The notes beneath the pieces were generated by a model. That model was not told the origin of the DNA. It saw nothing but the letters and a program-made list of their open reading frames with translations, and ran no database searches. 64,000 nucleotides of DNA from Pilimelia terevasa (GTDB taxonomy: Bacteria > Actinomycetota > Actinomycetes > Mycobacteriales > Micromonosporaceae). The DNA lies in NCBI RefSeq assembly GCF_014647915.1, contig NZ_BMQC01000004.1, forward strand, positions 277,547-341,546. Reading direction: 5' to 3'. The position numbers and the translations under genes were made by a program. This document shows positions 26,587 to 34,600 of this stretch, piece by piece (the first letter of the stretch is position 1; every line of letters starts with the position of its first letter).

Positions 26587-26785
26587 GTGTCTCCTCGACG
26601 ATGGGTGGTGTCCGCTGAAGCCTCATCGTCGGCGCGATGCCTGTCAATCGCCGGCCGCCGATCGGGCGAGGGTCTGCGGCTGCCGCCGCCCGCCAGGTGG
26701 CCGGGGCGAGGTCCGCACGACGGCATCATCGCCGCTTCGGCGCCCCCGCCGCGGGCACTGGCGCGGGGATCATCCGGTGGGGGTG

Positions 26786-26811
26786 GCCCGCCCGGGGCGC
26801 CCCGGGCGGGC
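26786..26811 (-). terminator. 12-bp GC hairpin after the small secreted protein gene
   Basis: GCCCGCCCGGGG (26786-26797) pairs perfectly with CCCCGGGCGGGC (26800-26811) across a 2-base spacer, so the real loop is a little larger. It begins 19 bases beyond the stop of the leftward gene ending at 26830. Confidence 0.7.
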
Positions 26812-26829
26812 GGCGGTGCGGCCGGGGCG

Positions 26830-27459
26830 TCAGCCGCAGAAGGCCCACGACAGGTCCAGGCGCTGCTTGAAGCCGCCCACCTGCGTGTTGACCATCGAGA
26901 CGTTGGCGCTGCCCGACCCGCCGGGCGGTACCGCGCCCTGGAGCTGGGACTCGATCAGCGGAACTCCGAGCTGCCCGCAGCCACTGCCCGACTGGCTGCC
27001 GCTGCTGGTACTGCCCACCGCCTCGCCGAACGGACCGGTGCGCTGCTCCACCTTGCTCGTCCTGGCGCCGCCGACCACGCCGTAGTCGACCTGGAGGCGC
27101 CCCTGGTTGCCGGAGGCCAGCGTCATCTGCGCCTGGGTCGCCTGCCTGGCGGGGCTGAACCGGAAGAGGTTCTTGTTGTAGGAAAGGTGGACCTCCAGGT
27201 GGCAGAGCTTCTTGGTGACCCCGGCGCCGGACTGCTTGACCTCGAAGGACGGGTACTCGAAGAAGATCGCCCTGCGGTCGGGCGTCAGCGTCGCCTTCGG
27301 GGCCGCCCCGCACTGGCCGCTGATCCCCAGCGAGGTGATCGTGAGATCGGCCGGCGGATCGGTCGGAACGGGCCGGGGCGCGGCCGCGGCGGCGGGGGCG
27401 GCCGCGGCGAGGCCGGCCCCGAGGAGGGCTGCGGCGACCAGGGTGCGAATGGGGTGCAT
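26830..27459 (-). CDS. Small secreted protein, possibly DUF4360-like
   Basis: A 209-residue exported protein. The signal peptide (1-27) ends AAAAA|PRP. The mature domain has four cysteines (GQCGAAP, KLCHLEV, GSGCGQL and the terminal AFCG), which could make two disulfides. It carries strands such as ATLTPDRRAIFFEYPSFEV and SGSANVSMVNTQV, which recall DUF4360 proteins of actinomycetes and fungi. That match is by eye and weak. No catalytic motif or anchor is seen, so it should be released outside the cell. It ends at a strong hairpin and is separate from the biosynthetic cluster that ends at 27602. Confidence 0.72.
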   Translation of the reverse strand: MHPIRTLVAAALLGAGLAAAAPAAAAAPRPVPTDPPADLTITSLGISGQCGAAPKATLTPDRRAIFFEYPSFEVKQSGAGVTKKLCHLEVHLSYNKNLFRFSPARQATQAQMTLASGNQGRLQVDYGVVGGARTSKVEQRTGPFGEAVGSTSSGSQSGSGCGQLGVPLIESQLQGAVPPGGSGSANVSMVNTQVGGFKQRLDLSWAFCG

Positions 27460-27542
27460 GGGTTCCTCCGTCGACAGTGCTCGGGCGCCACGCCCGACCG
27501 GGCCGGCGCCCCTTCACCCTGTCGCGGGGTGCCGCGGGCGAG

Positions 27543-27578
27543 CATCGGGGAAAGCCCCACCCCCGGGTTGCCCCGATG
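27543..27578 (-). terminator. Hairpin downstream of the NRPS/PKS operon
   Basis: CATCGGGG (27543-27550) pairs with CCCCGATG (27571-27578), with more G/C pairing possible in the 20-base loop. It lies 24 bases beyond the stop of the KASIII-like gene, the last gene of the cluster on this strand. Confidence 0.5.
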
Positions 27579-27601
27579 GCCGGCCGCGGGCGCGGGCCGG
27601 C

Positions 27602-28624
27602 TCACCGCGGTCCGGCCTCCAGGACCAGGCAGGTGAACGTGAACCCGATGCCCACGCCGATCAGGGCCACCCGGTCGCCCGGCGCGACCAGCCGGTGGCG
27701 GAGCAGGTGGTCGAGAGCGACTAGCTGGTCCACCGCGCCCAGGTGCCCGACCCGCCGCCCGAGCTGGTGCAGCGTGCGGTTCGGGTCCAGGCCCAGCGGC
27801 CCGGCGTACCCGGCCTGGAACAGCGCCCGCCCGACGAACGGCAGGCACACCCACCGCAGCCGGTCCAGCGGCGTGTCCGCCTCCGCGAGCGCCTGCGTCG
27901 TCACCCGCTGCACGCCGGCCACGGACCGCGCCAGCACCGACGCGGGCGTGTGCCGCCCGGCGGCGAAGAACTGGCGCGCCCGGTCCCGCAGCACCAGCGG
28001 GCGCAGCACCGCCGTGGAGGCGCCGGTGAGCGGCTCGTCGCCGCGCTGCAGCCCGACCAGGCCGGCGTCGGTGTAGGACGAGGAGGACAGCAGCCGCAGC
28101 CGGCCGGCGCCGCGGCCCAGCACGGCGGCGCCGGCCCCGTCGCCGAACACGAGGCCGGAGTCCACGTTCCACCGGTCGAACTGCGGGGCGGCGAACCGGT
28201 CGGCCGCGGTGACCAGCGCCGCGGACAGCTCCGGCTGGCCGGCGAGCTGCCCGGCGGCCAGCTCCAGGCCCGCCAGCGCGCTGTTGGACAGGCCGCCCAG
28301 GTGCAGGGACAGGCCGGACCACCGCTCGCCGATCACCTCGGCGGCCACGGCGCAGGCCGACGACCAGAGGTCCAGCCCCTGGAAGTACACCGAGCCGTGC
28401 AGGTGCAGGCCCGGGGCGACCGCCCCCCCGGCGTGGGCCAGGGCGGCCCGGCCGGCGCGCACCGCCATGGCCGGCGGGTCCTCGTCGCACTCGGAGACCG
28501 ACACCAGGCCGGCCTCGGCCGCGTCCGCGGCGCCGTACCGGCCGTCGGCCACCGCCTCGGCGACCGGGGTGAGGTCGCCGAGGACGCTGCCGGTTCCGGT
28601 GATCCACACGTCGTCGTAGCGCAC
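27602..28624 (-). CDS. KASIII-family ketoacyl synthase homologue with altered catalytic residues
   Basis: A 340-residue thiolase-fold protein of the FabH/KASIII group, with start VWITGTGSVLG, the GDGAGAAVLGRG loop (about 161-172) and the C-terminal GVGIGFTFTCLVLE strand. By eye, the nucleophile position (Cys in GAACAGF-type sequences) reads GGLSNSA, giving Ser113. The His motif is kept as HQLGRRV, and the Asn of the GNTSAAS motif is replaced by His in VGHLGAVD. Ordinary condensation is therefore doubtful; acyl transfer or priming without a Cys, as in DpsC-like proteins, is possible. Its GTG start directly follows the TGA of the PKS-NRPS gene, so it is coupled to the assembly line and likely acts on its starter or product. 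Confidence 0.8.
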   Translation of the reverse strand: MRYDDVWITGTGSVLGDLTPVAEAVADGRYGAADAAEAGLVSVSECDEDPPAMAVRAGRAALAHAGGAVAPGLHLHGSVYFQGLDLWSSACAVAAEVIGERWSGLSLHLGGLSNSALAGLELAAGQLAGQPELSAALVTAADRFAAPQFDRWNVDSGLVFGDGAGAAVLGRGAGRLRLLSSSSYTDAGLVGLQRGDEPLTGASTAVLRPLVLRDRARQFFAAGRHTPASVLARSVAGVQRVTTQALAEADTPLDRLRWVCLPFVGRALFQAGYAGPLGLDPNRTLHQLGRRVGHLGAVDQLVALDHLLRHRLVAPGDRVALIGVGIGFTFTCLVLEAGPR

Positions 28625-31600
28625 TCAGCCCAACTCCGCCAGGGCGGCGGAGACCAGCGGGGCCAGCTCCGGTGCGTGGATGACCGAGTAGTGGTGGCCG
28701 GGCACCCGGTGGACGCGCAGCCGCGGGCAGTAGGGACCCCAGCCGAGGTCGGGCTCGTCGTAGGCGTCGTCGACGCCCATGCCGATCCGGGCGTTGCGCG
28801 GGGACGGGTCGTCGGCGCGCAGGAGGACGACGGGGACGCTGTCGTCCAGCGCGGCGGCGTGGTGGTCGGCCAGGTCGCGCAGGTGCCGGCTGAACGCCGC
28901 CTGCCGCTGCCGCCGGCCGTCGTTGGGGTGCAGCAGGCCGGCCTCGGTCAGTGCCCGGGTGAGGCCGTCGGCGTCCAGGTCGTCGGGCAGGCCCAGCTCC
29001 AGGAAGGCCTCGACGGAGCGCAGGTACCGCAGGTGCAGCTCCGCCTCGGTCCGCGGCCGGTCCAGGCCCTCCAGCGCCACGATCCGCTCCGGGCTGTTGG
29101 CGTCGACCATGACGACCAGGTCGACCGGGGCGCCGTCGCGGCGCAGCGCGCCGGCCAGGTGGTGGGCGACGGTGCCGCCCATCGACCAGCCGCCGATCAG
29201 GTACGGCCCGGCACCGGCGTGCCGGCGCAGCGCGTGGCCGTACAGCTCCGTCAGCGCGTCGATGCCCTCGGGCGCGCGGTGGCCGGCCAGCTCCGGGTCC
29301 GTCAGCGCCAGGACCGGCCGATCGGTCTCCAGCGACCGGGCCAGCTCGGCGTAGCAGAGCACGTCCCCGCCGGAGGGGTGGAGCAGGACCAGCGGCACGC
29401 CCGTGCCCTCGCGCAGCGGCACGACGATGTCGTCCAGGATCCGCGGGTCCGCCGGCAGGTGCGCCGCGGGTGCGCCGGTGCGCGGCCGCGGCGCGGCCCG
29501 GGTGTCGCCCTCCGCCCCGGCGGCGGGCGCCGCTGCGGCGGCCGCCAGCCCGGCGATGGTCGGGTCGGCCAGGAACCGGGCCGGCGGTACGGCCACCTCC
29601 CGCGCCGCGGCCAGCTTGCGGAGCATCCGCAGCGCGCTCAGCGAGTCCCCGCCCAGGGCGAAGAAGTCCGCCGCCCGGTCGGTCGGGAGCGTGCCGAGCA
29701 GCGGGTGCCACAGGGCGGCGATCTCCTCCTCCAGGCCCGGCCGCGGCGGACCCGCCTCGTGGGCGCCCCCGCCGCTCTCGGCGGGCGGCGCGGGCGGGTT
29801 GTCGGCCGGCGGCAGCTCCAGGGCCGCCGACCAGGCGGCCGGCGCGGCCAGCGCCCCGGCCTGCGCGACCAGGCCGGCGAACAGCCGGTCGAGGTCCCCG
29901 GCGGCGAACACCTCGTCCACACTGGCCAGGGAGAGCACCAGCTCCTCGCCGATCTCGTACAGCCGCAGCTCCAGCAGTACCTGGGGGGTGCGGATGCGCT
30001 GGGTGTGGTCGCGCTCGTCCACCCGGCCCAGGGGGCCGGCGGCGCTGTCCAGCGCGCCGCCGAGGGCGGCGTTGAGGCCCAGGGTGCTCTGGAACACCAC
30101 GGGCGCGACGGGCCGGCGGCTGCCGCGCAGCCGGGCCAGCTCCCGCGACACCTCGACGCCGGTGGTCAACTGGTGGGCCAGGGACTCGGTGATCTGCTCC
30201 TGCATCGCCCGCGCCGCGGCGGCGAAGTCCCAGCCCGGCTGCAGCGCCACCGGCACCAGGGCGGTCGCGGAGAAGGCGCCGATCATCCGGTCCACGTCGG
30301 GGTGCAGCGGGTGCCGGCTGAACTGGAGCGAGTTCATCAGGAAGCGGCGGTGCCCGGCCAGGCGGGCCACCGCGACGGCGTAGCCGGCGGCCAGCGCCGC
30401 CGACGGCGTGACGCCGTGCGCGGCGCACTGCGCGCGCAGTCGCGCCCAGTCCGCCGCGGGCAGGCGCGCCTCCCGGCCGCCCATGCCGTCGACGGTCACC
30501 GCGCCCGGCTCCGCGGCCAGCGGCAGGGCCGGCGCGGCGGGCAGGTCGGCGAGCCGGTCCGTCCACCACTGGCGGTCGGCGCGCCACTCCGGCCGGTCCG
30601 CCGCGCCCGCGACCGCGGTGACGTAGTCGCCGAAGTCGATCAGGAGCGGGGCGTGCACCGCGTTCGGGTCCGCCAGGTACGCCAGCAGCTCCCGGGCGAA
30701 GATCTGCGCGGACCAGCCGTCCGCGGTGAGCAGGCTGAAGGCGACGTGCAGCCGGCCGGCCCCGCCGGGCAGCAGGGTGAGCCCGACCGCGAACCCGGGG
30801 CCCTGCTGCGGGTCCGGGCCGGTGGCGCCCATCCGCTCCCGGACCGCGGCCAGCCCGGTCCGTACGGCGGCCTCGTCGCCGTCGCGCAGGTCGACCACGC
30901 CCACCGGGGCGGCCGTGGCGGCGGGGTCGTCCAGCGGCAGGATCCGCTGCGAGCCGTCGGGCAGCACCCGGGCCCGCAGCATCGGCTGGTGGGCCATCAT
31001 CCGCTCGACGGCGTCGGCCAGGGCGCCCGGCGCCCGGTCGCCGTCGACGCCGGAGAGGGCCACGTCGGTGTAGTAGTGGGCGGAGTCGTACGAGAACTCC
31101 CAGCCGCCCTGCTGCCCGACGAAGTACGCCTGCTGCAGCGGCAGCAGCGGGAACGGTGCCTCCGGGTCGGGCCGGCGGCGCAGCCGCAGCCCGGCGGCGG
31201 CCGGTCCGGTACCGTCGGTCCGGCCGTCCAGCAGCGCGGCCAGCTCGGCGAGGGTGGACTCGGAGCGGATCTCGGGCAGGGACAGCTCGACGCCGAGGCG
31301 CTGGCGCACGAGAGCCGTGAGCCGGACCGCGAGCAGCGAGTCCCCGCCGAGGCTGACGAACGTGGCGTCGTCGGCGATGTCGTCGCGGACGAGCAGCTCC
31401 GCCCAGATGCGGCGCAGGGCGTCGCGGGTCGCGGTGCCCGCCGGTTCCGGTTCCGGTTCCGGCGCGGGCGCGGGCGCGGGCGGCGGCGGGGCGACCGGGC
31501 CGTCCCACTCCCGATCCGGGGCGGCGAGGGTGCCGAGCAGGTCGACGTACCCGGCGAAGGCGGCCGCGGCGTCGGCGGGGTCGAGGGCCGCCGTGTTGAC

Positions 31601-34600
31601 GTCCCACTGCAGCACCAGCGCCCCCCGGCGGGTGAACACCTGGTGGTCCAGCCACACCTGCGGGGTCTGGCTGACGCCGTCGACCACCGGGCCCAGCCAC
31701 TCGTGGTCGTGCTCGCCGCCGTCGGCGGCGCGGGCGATCCCGAGCATCCCGGTGAACACCACCGGGACGTTGCCCTGCTGCCCGCGGCGGGCCCGCTCCC
31801 CCAGCAGCTCCAGGCCGCCGTACTCGCGGTGGTCCAGGTCGTCGAACAGCAGGCCCTGGGCGTGCCGGACCCGGTCGGCGAAGCTCGCCGGCCGCCGGTG
31901 GTCGACCTCGTGCAGCAGCAGGGAGGAGAACTCGCCGACGACGTTGTCCACGTCCGGGTGGACGGCGGGGCGGTCGAAGACGGTCAGCGTCACACTGAAG
32001 TGCGCGCTCCCGGACCACCGGGCCAGCGCGGTCGCGTACGCCGCCAGCAGCGCCGCGGTCGGCGTGGCGCCCACGGCGGCGGCCCGCTGGCACAGGCGCT
32101 GCCAGGCCTCGGGGGGCAGCTCACCGGCGAGGCGCCGGAAGCGCGGCGGCCCGTCGCCGGTGTCCCGGACGGGCAGCGGCGGGGCCGGCGGCAGCTCCCG
32201 CGCGGTCCAGTACCGCCGCGCCCGCGCGTAGCCCTCGGTACCGCGGCGCCGCTCCAGCGCGGCGACGCAGCCGGCGAAGTCGACGCCGAGCGGCGGCAGG
32301 GCCGCGTCCGGGTCGCGGTACAGCGCGCACAGCTCGCGGTCCAGGATCAGGTAGCTGGCCGAGTCGCACACCAGCACGTCCACCGACAGCAGCAGCCGGG
32401 AGGCACCCCCGGGCAGGTGGACGACCTCGCTGACGATCAGCGGCCAGCGGGTCGGGTCGGCGACCCGGTGCGAGAGCCGGTCCCGGCAGGCGGCCAGGGC
32501 CGCCTGCGCGCTGGCGGGCTCGTGCCCGCGCAGGTCGGTGACGGGGACCCGGTAGCGGGGCACGGTCGGCAGGACCAGGTTCTCCCCGTCGGCGGTGACC
32601 ACCGCGCGCAGCATCGGGTGCCGGGCGATGACGGCGTTCCAGGCCCGCTCGTAGCGCGCCACGTCCAGGTCGGCGCACTCGTGCTCCAGGTAGAAGTGGC
32701 AGCCGACGGAGCCCAGGGCGTACTCCTCGGAGCGCCCCACCCGGTACGCGTGCTGGACCCGGGTCAGGGGGAACGGCGCCGTCCCGGCCGGCCGCGCGCC
32801 GGGATCGGCGGCCTCCGCCGCGGCCGCCGCCTCCGGCGGGGCCGCGGCGACCGGCCGCGGCGCCCCCTCGGGCTGCGGCGGGAGCAGGGCGGCCAGCGCC
32901 GCCACGGTGGGGCAGGCGAGCAGGTCGCGCAGCCGCAGCGCGACGCCGTGGGCGTCGCGCAGCGTCGCCAGCACGCGGGTGGCCAGCAGGGAGTGGCCGC
33001 CGAGGGCGAAGAAGTCGTCGTCGGCGGAGTCCACCGGCCGGCCCAGCGCCTCGGACCACACCTGCGCGATCAGGCGCTGGGCGTCCGTGGCCAGCGCCGC
33101 GCCGCCCGCGGTCGGGCCGCTGGCCGTGCGGGCGGGCAGCGCGGTGGCGCGCGCGTTCAACGGGGCCGGCGAGGCCGCCACCTGGTCGGGCGCCCGCCCG
33201 GCGCAGGCCAGCGCGGCGACGGCGGTCAGGGCCCGGAGGGCGTCGGCGGCGTCCAGCGCGTGCCGCATGGTGATGGCGGCGGCGGCCTCGGCCTCGGCGG
33301 CGGTGCCGAAGCGCCACCGGTCGAAGTCGACCGCGGACCAGCCGGGCTCGGCGGCGGCCACGGCGTCGAGGAAGCGGCTGGCCGCCACGTAGGCGCCCAG
33401 GCCGAAGCCGCCGATCGTCCCGGCGGCCGAAGAGGCCAGCAGCACGGCCGGGCGCTGCCCGGTCCGGCGCAGCGCCGTCCGCAGCGCCAGGACGCCCTCG
33501 ACCTTCGGCGCCAGGACCGCCTCGGTGGTGGCGCCGTCGCGCTCGGCCAGGCCGGCCAGCGCCACCACCACCGGCGCGTGGAGCACGATGTCGAGCCGGC
33601 CGTGGGCGGCGACGATCCCGGCGACCGCGGCGGTCAGCGCCGCCGCGTCCGTCACGTCGCAGGCGAGCGTCTCCACCCGGGCGCCGTCGGCGCGCAGCCG
33701 GGCGACCGCCTCCTGTCGCGGCGCCGCCGCCGCGGCCAGGTCGGTGCGGCCCAGCAGGACGACGGTCGCGTCGTGCGCCGCCGACCAGGCCGCGGCCACG
33801 GCAAGTCCGACGCTGCCCAGGCCGCCGGTGACGAGTACCACCGGCGCGGCGGGCAGCTCCGGTACCGCGTCCGGCTCCCACGCCTGCCACTCGCGCAGCC
33901 AGCGGCGCCCGGCCCGGCCGGCGACCTCCCAGCAACTGCGCCGGGGGGCGGCGGCCAGGTCGGCGGCCTCGGCGAGGACGGCGGCGGCGTCCACGGTGCG
34001 CAGGTCCAGGCAGCGCCAGCGCAGCCGCGGCAGCTCCTGGCCGAGTACCCGAGGCAGGCCGCGGACCGCGGCGGCGGCCGGGTCCACCTGCTCCGTGCCG
34101 TCGACGGGTTCGGCGTCCACGGTGACCTGTACCAGGGCCAGCGGCGTCTCCGCCGCGTCGGCACCGGCGCCGGCCTGGGCCAGGTCCCCGTACGCGGTCA
34201 CCGCGCGGTGGATCCGGTCGCCGGCCTGGCCGCCGTCGAGCCCGACGAGGCTGAGCACGCCGGTGGTGTCGGCGTCCAGGCGGTCGACCGGCTCGGCGCC
34301 GGCCGCGCGCAGCGCGGCGTCGAGCTGCGCGGCGTACGGCTGCGGTCCGACGACCAGCCACCGCTGCCCCGCCAGCCGGGCCGGCGGCAGCGGCGGAAGC
34401 TGCCGCCAGGTGGGCAGTTGCAGCGGCGCGGCCGCGGAGGGTTCGCCGACGGCCTCGCCGGGCGCGCGGTGGCCGTCGACCCGCGGCTGCGGGTCGACCC
34501 AGAAGCGGCGGCGGTCGAACGCGTACCCCGGCAGCGGCACCCGGCGGCGCGGGGCGCCGAGGGTCGCGGCGTGGTCGATCGGCACCCCGTGCTGCCACAG

